64,000 nt of DNA from Kitasatospora sp. NBC_00374 (GCF_041434935.1 NZ_CP107964.1:3348001-3412000), one strand, 5' to 3'; positions 43,484 to 51,952 are shown, counted from the stretch's first letter. Notes: generated by a model from the sequence alone, not told the origin. A program made the numbers and translations.

Positions 43484-46018
43484 TCACGGCGCGGGCTCCA
43501 CCCGGCTGCGCCGCAGCGAGCCGACGCTGGGCAGCCGGGGCCGGCTCAGGAAGCCCTCGGCGGTGGCGTTGGCGATCGCGATGGCCGGCAGCTCGGAGGA
43601 CTTCTCGTACAGCAGGTACCGGGGTTCCCAGTCGGGCTGGTACTTGGCGTTGGCCCGGTACAGCGACTCCAGCTGCCACCAGCGGGAGAGGAAGCGCAGG
43701 ACGCCGCGCCACAGCCGGAGCACCGGGCCGGCGCCCAGCTTTCCGCCCTCCTCGAAGACGGCCCGGAACATCGCGAAGTTCAGCGAGACCCGGGCGACCC
43801 GCGGCTCGCCCTCGGCGGAGCGCCGCAGCAGCTCGGTGATCAGGTACTCGACCAGGCCGTTGTCCGACTCCCGGTCACGGCGCATCAGGTCGAGGGACAG
43901 GCCGTGCGCGCCCCAGGGGACGAAGCTGAGCAGCGCGCAGGTGCGGTCGTTCTCGTCCCGGCACTCGGCCATCAGGCAGTCGCCGTCGGCCGGGTCGCCG
44001 AGCCGGCCGAGCGCCATCGAGAAGCCGCGCTCGGTGCGCCCGTGCCGCCAGGCGTCCGCGAGCCGTACCAGCTCGGTCAGCTCCGCCTCGGGGATCTCCC
44101 GGTGCCGGCGCAGCACCACCCGGTACCCGGCCTTGCGGACCCGGTTGTACGTCTGGCGCAGGGTCCGCATCGAGCGCCCCTCCAGGCTGAAGCCGGCCGT
44201 CTCGACCACCGCCTCGTCGCCGAACTCCAGGGCCCGCAGCCCGGCCACCCGCCCGTACGCGGTGCCGGCCCGCTCGCCGGCGCCGGTGACGGCCGGGACC
44301 CAGGCGTGCCGGCGCACCTCCTCCCACCACCTCTCGATCGCCTGCGGCCAGGCCTCCGGGTCCCCGATGGGGTCGCCGGAGGCCAGCGCGACGCCGTTCA
44401 CCACCCGGTAGAGCACGGCGGCCTTGCCGGAGGGCGACCAGCAGACCGACTTGTCGCGGCGCAGCGCGAAGTAGCCGAGCGAGTCGCGGCCGCCGTGCCG
44501 GTCCAGCAGCGCGCGCAGCCGCTGCTCGTCCTCGGGCTCCAGGTGCCGCCGGCCGCGCGGCGAGCGGAAGAGCGCCCGGAGCGCGAGCAGCAGCAGCGCG
44601 GCGCCGAACAGGTTGATGCCCAGGTCGACCCAGCCGGGCAGCTCGACGTCCGCGTACTCGACGACGCCGGAGAGGGTGATCAGGCGCAGCAGCACGTAGA
44701 GGATGCTGTCGCCCCAGGCGGGCGGGGTGCCCTCGTAGGTGAGCCGGACCACGGCGGCGCCGAGCACCGACAGCACCGCGCCGCCGACCACCAGGACGGC
44801 CAGCGCGAGGGCGATGTTGCGGCGATCGCCCCGGGCCTGGAAGGCGGGCCGGGAGAGCAGCAGGACGGCCAGCAGGCCGTAGGTGAGCACGGCCGACACC
44901 CAGTTGAAGGGGTGCTGGCGGTACTCGTGGTAGGCCATCGCCAGCAGGAAGACCGCGGCGTAGAGCGCCACCACGGTGGTGGTGACCAGCCAGGCGGCCC
45001 GCTTGCGGCGGCGCAGCATGACCGCGAGCAGGCCCGCGAACAGGGCCGAGGTGAAGCCGGCCGTCATCAGGACGGGGGTGAAGAACTGGCCGGTGTTGGC
45101 CCGCTTGACCTGGTCGCGGAAGGGCGCGATCAGGCCGGCCAGCAGGGAGAGCAGGGCGGCGATCCGGACGTACCACTCGGCGGCGCTCGCGCAGCGGGCG
45201 CGCCAGGGGGCGACCGGCTCCGGTTCCCAGAACTCGGACTCGGGCGGCGGGATCACGGGGACGGCGACGGGCTCGGCGGACGGGTCCGGTGCGCCCGCCA
45301 CGAAGTTGTAGACGGCGTTGCGCCAGGTGCCGATCCGGCCGTGGATCCTGGCCTCCCGCCGTTCGGCCCGGGCCAGCCGTTTGGGGCGGGCGAGGTAGCG
45401 CCAGCGGGCCCAGGGGCTCTGCGGGCGGGCCAGTCGGACGGCGCCGACCAGGGCGATCGGCCAGAGCATCACCCCCAGCAGGCCCGTCCACAGCTTTCCC
45501 TTGAACAGGCTGACGACGACCAGCCCCAGCAGGACGACGGCCCCGATCACCTGGCCGACGTTCAGCTGGCGGGTGAAGCCGCCGAACGGCAGCTCGCCGA
45601 GGAGCAGCAGGCCGATCACGGCCACGGCCATGATCACCGCGTCCACCGACTTGCGCCCCTGCTCGCTCCAGTAGACGTCCTCCAGGTGCAGCACCAGCGC
45701 GAACTCGTCGAGGACCAGCCCGGCGCCGATGCCGAAGCCGAAGCCGAGCCAGTTCCAGGCCTGGCCGCCGTCACCGCGGATGGCGAAGGCCGAGACGCCG
45801 CAGACCAGCATCAGCGCCTGGCCGAAGACCACGTGGTGGATGTGCATGCCGCCGGGGGTGACGTTGCCGGGCCACCACCTGGCGCCGCGGCGGATCATCC
45901 GCACGCTGAACCGGATGAACAGGAAGGACAGGATCAGCCCGACCAGCAGCAGGAAGAGCGGCTCGCGGCCGGAGTCCACGATCCGCTCTCGGTAGGCGTC
46001 GGTCACCCACTCCCACAT
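43484..46018 (-). CDS. DUF2156 multi-span membrane protein (phosphatidylglycerol lysyltransferase-like)
   Basis: An 844-residue protein. The first about 520 residues contain roughly a dozen membrane spans with an early conserved segment NVTPGGMHIHHVVFGQALML, and the C-terminal 320 residues are the DUF2156 transferase domain (SVCWSPSGKAAVLYRVVNGVALASGDPIG, then PDWEPRYLLYEKSSELP). No lysyl-tRNA synthetase domain is fused. Like the protein at 38897 it probably aminoacylates a lipid. ATG at 46018 gives MWEWVTDAYRERIVDS. Confidence 0.78.
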   Translation of the reverse strand: MWEWVTDAYRERIVDSGREPLFLLLVGLILSFLFIRFSVRMIRRGARWWPGNVTPGGMHIHHVVFGQALMLVCGVSAFAIRGDGGQAWNWLGFGFGIGAGLVLDEFALVLHLEDVYWSEQGRKSVDAVIMAVAVIGLLLLGELPFGGFTRQLNVGQVIGAVVLLGLVVVSLFKGKLWTGLLGVMLWPIALVGAVRLARPQSPWARWRYLARPKRLARAERREARIHGRIGTWRNAVYNFVAGAPDPSAEPVAVPVIPPPESEFWEPEPVAPWRARCASAAEWYVRIAALLSLLAGLIAPFRDQVKRANTGQFFTPVLMTAGFTSALFAGLLAVMLRRRKRAAWLVTTTVVALYAAVFLLAMAYHEYRQHPFNWVSAVLTYGLLAVLLLSRPAFQARGDRRNIALALAVLVVGGAVLSVLGAAVVRLTYEGTPPAWGDSILYVLLRLITLSGVVEYADVELPGWVDLGINLFGAALLLLALRALFRSPRGRRHLEPEDEQRLRALLDRHGGRDSLGYFALRRDKSVCWSPSGKAAVLYRVVNGVALASGDPIGDPEAWPQAIERWWEEVRRHAWVPAVTGAGERAGTAYGRVAGLRALEFGDEAVVETAGFSLEGRSMRTLRQTYNRVRKAGYRVVLRRHREIPEAELTELVRLADAWRHGRTERGFSMALGRLGDPADGDCLMAECRDENDRTCALLSFVPWGAHGLSLDLMRRDRESDNGLVEYLITELLRRSAEGEPRVARVSLNFAMFRAVFEEGGKLGAGPVLRLWRGVLRFLSRWWQLESLYRANAKYQPDWEPRYLLYEKSSELPAIAIANATAEGFLSRPRLPSVGSLRRSRVEPAP

Positions 46019-46132
46019 CGCTGGACGCACCTCCGGCGGGCCGCATGACGTGGCTCCATCTGACGACGGTTCAGCAGCTCCCTGCCACCCGGCGGCGCGG
46101 GGACTCGGCCGAACGAATGAGCGCGCGATCGG

Positions 46133-46152
46133 CGCGCGGGCGATCGCCCGCG
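46133..46152. promoter_or_regulatory. 20-bp perfect palindrome in a divergent promoter region
   Basis: GCGCGGGCGA and its exact complement meet without a spacer, between the DUF2156 gene (minus) and the deacetylase-like gene (plus). A second short inverted repeat, CGGACTGTCCG, lies at 46236-46246. Either could be an operator; the first is GC-only apart from its centre. Confidence 0.4.
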
Positions 46153-46305
46153 CCACTCGCCACGCCTACCGGGGACTCGTGCGCCGCCATGCCATGCTGT
46201 GGCCCGGTCCGCCCCGGTCCCATTACTGGACTTATCGGACTGTCCGTCAGTACGAACCGCTAGCACCGCTACCAGGACACCCCACCCCCGCGAACGGATG
46301 TGACC

Positions 46306-47598
46306 ATGGAAGCCCTCCCCCGCCGAACCCTGCTCGCCGCCGGTGCCGTCACCGCCGCCACCCTGGTGGCCGGCTGCTCAGCCCAGGACGGCGGTGGAGG
46401 CGAACAGACCGCCGCACCCGACACCGCCACGGGCGCCTCCGGCCAGAGCCCGCAGCCTCTCCCCGTCGTCACCCTGATCGGCGACGGCTCCACCTCGGAC
46501 ACCGGTGCCCAGCCCAACCAGCCCACCCCCGAACCGATGAAGCTGGGCGAACGCCCGCCGCAGTTCGTGGTCTTCTCCTGGGACGGCGCGGGCGAGCTCG
46601 ACAACAAGCTGTTCAGCCGGTTCCGCGCGCTGGCCAAGGAGCACAAGGCCGGGATGACCTTCTTCTTCAGCGGGGTCTACGCCGTCCCGGAGTCCAAGAA
46701 GACGCTCTACCGGCCGCCGCAGCACCCGATCGGCGCCTCCGACATCGGCTACCTCACCGACGAGCACATCCACGAGACCCTCACCCAGCTCGGCGCCGCC
46801 TGGCTGGAGGGCCACGAGATCGGCACCCACTTCAACGGGCACTTCTGCGGCCCCACCGGCGGCGGCGCATGGTCCCCCGAGGACTGGGACAGCGAGATCG
46901 AGCAGGCGATGTCCTTCGTCATGAACTGGAAGACCAACACCGGCTTCGACCTGCCCGCGCTGCCCTTCGACTACCGCAAGGAGCTGATCGGCTCCCGCAC
47001 CCCCTGCCTGGAGGGCCAGCGCGGCCTGCTGCCGACCGCCGTTAAGCGCAACTGGAAGTACGACAGCAGCGGCGTGGGCGGGCTCCAGGTCTGGCCGCAG
47101 AAGATCCAGGGCGGCGCACTGTGGGACATGCCGCTGCAGTCCATCCCGTTCCCCGGGCACACCTTCCAGGTGCTCTCGATGGACTACAACATCATGTACA
47201 ACCAGTCCGGTTCCAACACCAAGGGCGACCCCGCCCGCCACGCCGCCTGGCAGACCCAGGCCCGCGACTCCTACCTGGCCGGCTTCGAGCGCGCGTACAA
47301 CTCCAACCGGGCGCCGCTGATCATCGGCAACCACTTCGAGGAGTGGAACGGCGGGATCTACATGAACGCCGTCGAGGAGGTCCTGAAGACCATCGCCGCG
47401 CGGCCGGAGGTCCGGCTGGTGTCGTTCCGTCAGCTGATCGAGTGGCTGGAGGTGCAGGACCCGGCGGTGCTGCGCAAGCTGCAGGCCCTGCCGATGGGCC
47501 AGGCGCCGACCGGTGGCTGGGCCGAGTACCTCGGCGGGCCGGGCCCCGCGCCCTCGAACCCGCCGGCCTCAGCCCAGATCGTTCCCCAGTCCTCCTGA
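46306..47598 (+). CDS. Polysaccharide-deacetylase-like lipoprotein
   Basis: A 430-residue exported lipoprotein: MEALPRRTLLAAGAVTAATLVAGCS has an Arg pair and a lipobox Cys. The NodB-like barrel follows: the usual TFDDG motif is changed to FVVFSWDGAG, so one catalytic Asp is missing, while GHEIGTHFNGHF keeps the His-x4-His metal pair. The altered motif leaves activity open. The ATG at 46306 is taken over a GTG two codons earlier because of GGA spacing. Its last 30 bases overlap the convergent MFS gene. Confidence 0.72.
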   Translation: MEALPRRTLLAAGAVTAATLVAGCSAQDGGGGEQTAAPDTATGASGQSPQPLPVVTLIGDGSTSDTGAQPNQPTPEPMKLGERPPQFVVFSWDGAGELDNKLFSRFRALAKEHKAGMTFFFSGVYAVPESKKTLYRPPQHPIGASDIGYLTDEHIHETLTQLGAAWLEGHEIGTHFNGHFCGPTGGGAWSPEDWDSEIEQAMSFVMNWKTNTGFDLPALPFDYRKELIGSRTPCLEGQRGLLPTAVKRNWKYDSSGVGGLQVWPQKIQGGALWDMPLQSIPFPGHTFQVLSMDYNIMYNQSGSNTKGDPARHAAWQTQARDSYLAGFERAYNSNRAPLIIGNHFEEWNGGIYMNAVEEVLKTIAARPEVRLVSFRQLIEWLEVQDPAVLRKLQALPMGQAPTGGWAEYLGGPGPAPSNPPASAQIVPQSS

Positions 47599-49047
47599 GG
47601 CACCGGTCCGCCCGGCGGCCCCGGCCCGCCCGGCGACCAGCGCGCCCACCAGCGCGACCCCGGTCATCACCAGGAAGATCGCCGCGAACGGGCCGGCCGG
47701 TGTCGGCCCGTCCCCGGCGGAGGCCACCGCGCCGCCGCCGAGCGCCGCGAAGAGCACCCCGGCCAGACCGATCAGCAGCACGTTGCCCAGTGCGTCGCTC
47801 AGCTGCAGCGCCGCCGAGTTGGCGCCGGTCTCCTCGGCCGCCGAGAGCTTCATCATCAGCACACTGATGCTGGCCACCGCCAGCCCCATCCCGACCCCGC
47901 CGACCGCCCAGGCCACGGCCGCCACCACGGTCGGCACCGCCGGGACCAGCACCAGGGCGGCCCCGGCGATCGCCACCGCCGTCAGCACGAAGCCCAGCCG
48001 GATCAGCGCCTCCCGGTGCCGCTCCGCCCACGCCTGGCCCTGCAGGAACGAACCCAGCGCCCAGGACAGCCCGCCACTGGTCAGCGTCAGACCGGCCAGC
48101 GTCGGCGACAGGCCGCGCTGGGTCACCATCATCAGCGGGATGAACGCCTCCGCGGCGAAGAACGCCCCGGCCGCCACCCCGCGCAGCAGGATCACCGTCG
48201 GCAGGCCGCGGGCCGCCAGCAGCGTGCCGGGCGGCAGCAGCCGCACCACCGCGGGCAGCAGCAGCGCCACCCCCGCCACCGCCGGCAGCAGACCGACCGG
48301 GTCGAGCCGCTGCCCCGCGTACTGCAGCAGCCCCGCACCGAGCGCCGCCATCGCCGCCAGCACGGTGCGCCGCCGGTCGTACGGCGCCGCCACCGACGAC
48401 GGCTGGGCCCGCTCGGCCCGGCGCAGGGCCGGGCCCATCACCGCGAGCGGCAGCAGGATCAGCACCGGCACGGCCAGGAACACCCAGCGCCAGCCCAGGT
48501 GCTGGGTCACCGCCCCCGACACCAGCGGCCCGACGATCGAGGGCAGCACCCAGGCCGCCGAGAAGGCCGCGAACACCGCCGGCCGCAGCCGCTCCGGGAA
48601 CGCCCGGCCGACCACCACGTACAGCGCCACGATCACCAGACCGCCGCCGAGCCCCTGCACCGCCCGGCCCGCCACGAACAGCCACATGCCCGCCGCCGTC
48701 CCGGCCATCACCAGCCCCGCCCCGAAGACGGCGATGCCGGTGAACAGCGGGGCCAGCGGGCCGCGCCGGTCGCACCACTGCCCGGACACCACCAGGGCGA
48801 ACAGCGTGGTGGTGAAGTAGCCGGAGAACGCGAACGCGTACAGGCCCAGGCCGTCCAACTGGCGGGCCGCCACCGGCATGGCCGTGTTGACGGCCGTCGC
48901 CTCGAAGGCGAGCAGCAGGACGACCGACACGATGCCCAGGGTCAGCGCCCGGTAGGGACCGCTCAGCACCCCGTCCTCGGACGGGGGCGGCTGCGGGGTC
49001 CGGCCGCTGTCGACCGAGGTGGTGGAGGCTGTGGTCATGCCAGCCAT
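47569..49047 (-). CDS. MFS drug/proton antiporter
   Basis: A 492-residue exporter of the major facilitator superfamily. Support: ALTLGIVSVVLLLAFEATAVNTAMPVAARQL (first span with the DHA2-type start), GQWCDRRGPLAPLF (loop 2-3 motif), and about 12-14 spans. The substrate is unknown. The gene end overlaps the convergent lipoprotein gene by 30 bases. Confidence 0.82.
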   Translation of the reverse strand: MAGMTTASTTSVDSGRTPQPPPSEDGVLSGPYRALTLGIVSVVLLLAFEATAVNTAMPVAARQLDGLGLYAFAFSGYFTTTLFALVVSGQWCDRRGPLAPLFTGIAVFGAGLVMAGTAAGMWLFVAGRAVQGLGGGLVIVALYVVVGRAFPERLRPAVFAAFSAAWVLPSIVGPLVSGAVTQHLGWRWVFLAVPVLILLPLAVMGPALRRAERAQPSSVAAPYDRRRTVLAAMAALGAGLLQYAGQRLDPVGLLPAVAGVALLLPAVVRLLPPGTLLAARGLPTVILLRGVAAGAFFAAEAFIPLMMVTQRGLSPTLAGLTLTSGGLSWALGSFLQGQAWAERHREALIRLGFVLTAVAIAGAALVLVPAVPTVVAAVAWAVGGVGMGLAVASISVLMMKLSAAEETGANSAALQLSDALGNVLLIGLAGVLFAALGGGAVASAGDGPTPAGPFAAIFLVMTGVALVGALVAGRAGAAGRTGASGGLGNDLG

Positions 49048-49127
49048 CGTAAGACCCGTGGCTCCGGATGACTCCTGACGGGAGACGGATTCCGACTCCG
49101 CCCCGGGACCTACGACCGACCGCCCGG

Positions 49128-49445
49128 TCAGTGCAGCACCTTGAGACCCACCACACCCGAGAGGATCAGCAGCAGACAGGTCACCCGGGCCGCCGTCACC
49201 GCGTCCCCCAGCGCCACCATCCCGTACAGCGCCGTACCGATCGCACCGATGCCGACCCAGACCGCGTAGCCCGTCCCCAGCGGAATGCCGCGCATCGCGT
49301 ACGCCAGCCCGCCCATCGAGAGCACCAGCGCGACCACGAACACCAGGCTCGGCACCAGCCTGGAGAACCCCTTGGAACCGTCCAGGGCCACCGCCCAGAC
49401 CGTCTCCAGCACACCGGCGACGACCAGAACCACCCAGGCGATCAC
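49128..49445 (-). CDS. Small multidrug resistance exporter (SugE/EmrE type)
   Basis: A 105-residue four-span SMR protein with the essential Glu14 (GVLETVWAVAL) and the SugE-type sequence SMGGLAYAMRGIPLGTGYAVW. SugE-type members export guanidinium or quaternary ammonium compounds. Start GTG at 49445 after GAGGAG. I looked for a guanidine riboswitch in the leader and did not find a clear one. Confidence 0.83.
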   Translation of the reverse strand: MIAWVVLVVAGVLETVWAVALDGSKGFSRLVPSLVFVVALVLSMGGLAYAMRGIPLGTGYAVWVGIGAIGTALYGMVALGDAVTAARVTCLLLILSGVVGLKVLH

Positions 49446-49588
49446 GACAGACTCCTCCGCAGTCAGTGAGCGACAGCCATGTGCTGCCACTGCTGTACTG
49501 CGTCGTCTTGGCCTGCCGGGTACGACGCACCTCGTCCGGGGCGATCACTTCACCGCCTCCGATCGACCGTAGCACATCACGACACACA

Positions 49589-49644
49589 GAATTCATAATC
49601 GGATATTGACGCCCACCGGGTCGCCCCGCATAAGATGAATTCAT
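49589..49644 (+). promoter_or_regulatory. Promoter of the Cys-rich leader/tRNA-Cys unit, flanked by GAATTCAT elements
   Basis: TTGACG at 49606-49611 and CATAAG/TAAGAT at 49629-49636 (17-19 base spacer) form a good housekeeping promoter. It is bracketed by GAATTCAT at 49589-49596 and the palindrome ATGAATTCAT at 49635-49644, the latter on the likely transcription start. The pair looks like a repressor or activator site. Confidence 0.6.
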
Positions 49645-49703
49645 CAGCACGGCGGAACGGGAAAACCCGGCCGCCCCCGCGGTACCAACGACAGGAGTCG
49701 GCG

Positions 49704-49781
49704 ATGAACAGGAGCCCGGAGGCCCGCAACGCGGCCGTCCGCCCCTGCGCCTCCTGTTGCCGCCCCAGCTGTCGCGCCTGA
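49704..49781 (+). CDS. Cys-rich leader-like peptide directly upstream of tRNA-Cys
   Basis: A 25-codon frame after an ACAGGAGTCGGCG ribosome site; its second half is CASCCRPSCRA, with Cys codons at 15, 18, 19 and 23. It starts about 60 bases after the predicted transcription start and ends 48 bases before the tRNA-Cys gene on the same strand. No other plus-strand gene follows the tRNA. Poly-Cys leader peptides that sense cysteine are known from mycobacteria, before sulfur genes; one before tRNA-Cys itself is new to me. It may sense charged tRNA-Cys and control its own tRNA gene. Expression is not proved. Confidence 0.55.
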   Translation: MNRSPEARNAAVRPCASCCRPSCRA

Positions 49782-49829
49782 GCGCGCCTCTCCCCTGATC
49801 GACGCGGCCCGAGCGCCCGTCACCCTCCC

Positions 49830-49904
49830 GGCCGTGTGCCCGAGTGGTTTAGGGAACCGCCTGCAAAGCGGTTTACGTGGGTTCGATTCCCGCCACGGCC
49901 TCCA
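49830..49904 (+). tRNA. tRNA-Cys (anticodon GCA)
   Basis: A complete cloverleaf: acceptor stem GGCCGTG with CACGGCC, a D-arm, anticodon stem ACCGC with GCGGT around loop CTGCAAA (anticodon GCA), and a T-arm with TTCGATT. CCA is encoded at 49902-49904. Confidence 0.95.
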
Positions 49905-49909
49905 CTCAC

Positions 49910-49948
49910 CGAATTCCCGGACCGCGAAAACCGCGATCCGGGAATTCG
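49910..49948 (+). terminator. Terminator hairpin after tRNA-Cys
   Basis: A perfect 12-bp inverted repeat (49910-49921 with 49937-49948) five bases past the encoded CCA, with a 15-base loop. Confidence 0.65.
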
Positions 49949-49998
49949 ACATGCCCGCAATTCATTCCACACCGGGCGAGAAAACGAAGAAACGCCAC

Positions 49999-50028
49999 GG
50001 GGGCGCCCCCGTCTCCGGGAACGCCCCC
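49999..50028 (-). terminator. Terminator after the long WXG gene of locus 2
   Basis: A 7-bp GC stem (49999-50005 with 50022-50028) between the tRNA and the convergent WXG gene stop; it probably works for both directions. Confidence 0.45.
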
Positions 50029-50052
50029 GCGGCCGGCCCGCCGCCGTGACCG

Positions 50053-51546
50053 TTACTCGATCACCGGCGGCAGGGCCGTGCCACCGCGCCAGGTGTCCTC
50101 GTCCTCGACGAGGTAGTCCGGGCGGTTGCCACCGTCCTTCTTCTTGCCCTTGCCGGCCCCGCCGGCGCCGGCACCGTGCATGCCGCCCGCGCCCGCCGCG
50201 CCGTTCTGCGCACCACGGCCCTTGCCGAGCCCGGAACCGCCCTCGGTGAAGGCCCGGCCGCTCGCACCGCCCGGCTTCGCACCGCCGACCGTGCCGCCGG
50301 CCTTGCGCACCAGGCCGCTGCTCTTGCCGCCGGCGCCACCCTTGGCCCCGCCGGCACCAGCGCCGCCACCCATACCGCCGCCCATGCCACCGGCACCGGC
50401 GCCACCGGGCTTGCCCTGGGCCGCACCACCGGCCGCGCCACCGGCGCCGCCGGCCGCACCCGGACGCGAAGCGCCGCCGGCCGTACCGCCGCCGCTCTTG
50501 ATGCCGCCGGCCCCGCCGGCGAGACCACCGCCGGCCCGGCCACCGCCGAGGCCGCCGCCACCGAGGCCGCCGGGGATGAACCCACCGCCGCCACCGATAC
50601 CGCCGCCACCGACGCCACCACCGCCGCCGATACCGCCACCGCCACCAATACCGCCGCCACCGATACCGACACCGCCACCCGGCTGACCGCCGCCCGTCGG
50701 CGGGGTCCAGGTGTCGATCCCGGTCGAGGGGGGCTGCACGACGCCGCCCGGATGCGGCCCGATCGAACCCGGCAGCGTCTGCGCCGGCAGGGTCGGGAGG
50801 GTCGGACTGTGCGGGTCGATCGAACCGGGCATCGACCCGGGCACCAGCCCGGGCGTGCCGCCGGTAGGCGCATCGGGACGCCCCATGCTCGGCGGCGGGG
50901 AGACGTGGCCGCCGCCGGTCCCGTCCGGCGGAGTGGAGGGAGCCGGCGGGAAGCCGGTCCCGCCGTCGTGCTCCCAGTTGCGCGGCTTCTCCGGCGGCTT
51001 CGGGATCTGCGTGGCCGCGTCCTGGTAGTACGGCGCCAGGTACTCCATGGTGCCGATCGCGTACTGGTGCGAGATCTCGGTGGCCGACAGCTCGTCGTAG
51101 TTCTTGTTGACCGCAGCGAAGCGGTCCATCCCGCTCGCGAGGTCGGCCTTGAACTGTGCGTCCGACCGGTCGCCGAGGTCCGTCACGTACTTCCAGCCAC
51201 TCTCCGCACCGCTGGGCACGTCGATGTCGCTCATGTGCTTCTTGGTCATCTCCAGCGCCCTGGAGGCCAAGTGCATCGCGGAGGAGGTCTTGGTCGCGTA
51301 CTCGGCCGTGTTGGTCAGGCTGGTCTGGATCTCACCCGCCTTGGAGGCGAAGCCGCCCGCCGCGGTGCCCTCCCAGTTCTCCTGGGCATGCTGAACCGCG
51401 GCCTTGAGGTCCTCGGCCGCCGCCAGCAGCTGCTGGTGGATCTGGTCCCAGTGCTCGGCAGCGGTCTTGAGGTTCTCGGGCTTGGAGTTCTCGACCATGC
51501 CCTTGAGCGGGATGAGGTCCTGGCCCTCGAAATTGGTGTCTGCCAT
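50053..51546 (-). CDS. Long WXG100-domain protein with Gly-rich region and YLVED tail (locus 2)
   Basis: A 497-residue paralog of the protein at 19924-21342. The helical hairpin carries the WxG turn (AQENWEGTAAGGFASKAG, about residue 58), and helices continue to residue 190. Then comes about 250 residues of Gly/Pro repeats, including uninterrupted GGxGGG runs. The tail keeps SGLVRKAGG, AFTEGGSGLGKGRG and RPDYLVEDEDTW, with the YxxxD/E signal YLVED. It starts one base after the stop of its short partner gene, so they are co-translated. Confidence 0.8.
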   Translation of the reverse strand: MADTNFEGQDLIPLKGMVENSKPENLKTAAEHWDQIHQQLLAAAEDLKAAVQHAQENWEGTAAGGFASKAGEIQTSLTNTAEYATKTSSAMHLASRALEMTKKHMSDIDVPSGAESGWKYVTDLGDRSDAQFKADLASGMDRFAAVNKNYDELSATEISHQYAIGTMEYLAPYYQDAATQIPKPPEKPRNWEHDGGTGFPPAPSTPPDGTGGGHVSPPPSMGRPDAPTGGTPGLVPGSMPGSIDPHSPTLPTLPAQTLPGSIGPHPGGVVQPPSTGIDTWTPPTGGGQPGGGVGIGGGGIGGGGGIGGGGGVGGGGIGGGGGFIPGGLGGGGLGGGRAGGGLAGGAGGIKSGGGTAGGASRPGAAGGAGGAAGGAAQGKPGGAGAGGMGGGMGGGAGAGGAKGGAGGKSSGLVRKAGGTVGGAKPGGASGRAFTEGGSGLGKGRGAQNGAAGAGGMHGAGAGGAGKGKKKDGGNRPDYLVEDEDTWRGGTALPPVIE

Positions 51547-51547
51547 G

Positions 51548-51877
51548 TCAGTCCAACTCCTGCTGGTACTTGGTCATGACCGTCCTGTACTCCGCGTCGC
51601 GCGCCTTGTAGTTCTCCGTGACCGTGTGCGTCTTGTTCCCGAACTCGTTGATCAGGGAGTCCAGCCCCGCGATCGTCTCGTTCAGGAAGCGGTGCATGTT
51701 GTCATGGGCGTCGTACAGTGCGGTCGCATGGCTGAAGTTGACACCGAAGTCCTCGCGGGCAACGGCCGTTCCGTACCTGCTCTTCTCGCTGGTCTGGCTC
51801 ATGTTCTGCTGGATCGTCCGCAGTCGTCTGACGACCGCTTCCAGCTCGTCCGTGTTGACGCGGAATCCGTCGGCCAC
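51548..51877 (-). CDS. Short ESX/WXG100-like partner protein (locus 2)
   Basis: A 109-residue helical protein, paralog of the one at 21412-21918: GFRVNTDELEAVVRRLRTI aligns with its start, and DFGVNFSHATALYDAHDNM with its middle. It carries a YxxxD signal (YKARD) near residue 92 and no WxG. GTG at 51877 follows GGGGGAGAGGG. One base separates it from the long WXG gene, a classic type VII pair layout. Confidence 0.75.
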   Translation of the reverse strand: MADGFRVNTDELEAVVRRLRTIQQNMSQTSEKSRYGTAVAREDFGVNFSHATALYDAHDNMHRFLNETIAGLDSLINEFGNKTHTVTENYKARDAEYRTVMTKYQQELD

Positions 51878-51917
51878 GCGGCCCTCTCCCCCTGGAGTGT
51901 TGAAACTTCCCCGTGGA

Positions 51918-51938
51918 GCTGCCCGTGCAACGGGCAGC
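51918..51938 (-). promoter_or_regulatory. Leader hairpin of locus 2
   Basis: A perfect 8-bp stem (51918-51925 with 51931-51938) and a 5-nt loop in the 5' leader, between the shared promoter motif and the ribosome site of the short partner gene. Confidence 0.4.
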
Positions 51939-51952
51939 ATTGCTCGTTAGAG

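Noticed and set aside
42344..46048. Plus-strand open frame of more than 1200 codons opposite the envelope cluster
   Set aside because: It is the antisense shadow of GC-rich genes: composition is dominated by Gln, Gly, Arg and Asp with no domain, while the minus strand encodes clear DUF2156, esterase and sortase proteins.
49446..49588. Possible guanidine riboswitch before the SMR exporter
   Set aside because: I could find an imperfect inverted repeat near 49463-49493 but not the paired ACGR-loop hairpins of guanidine-II or another recognisable guanidine aptamer.
49830..49904. tRNA-Cys as an integration site for an accessory island carrying type VII locus 2
   Set aside because: No integrase gene and no repeat of the tRNA 3' end was seen in the following 14 kb.
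50530..50700. Dense short repeats (ACCGCCGCC-like) that might look like a CRISPR or minisatellite
   Set aside because: They are the in-frame codons of the Gly-rich region of the long WXG protein; there are no spacers and no cas genes.
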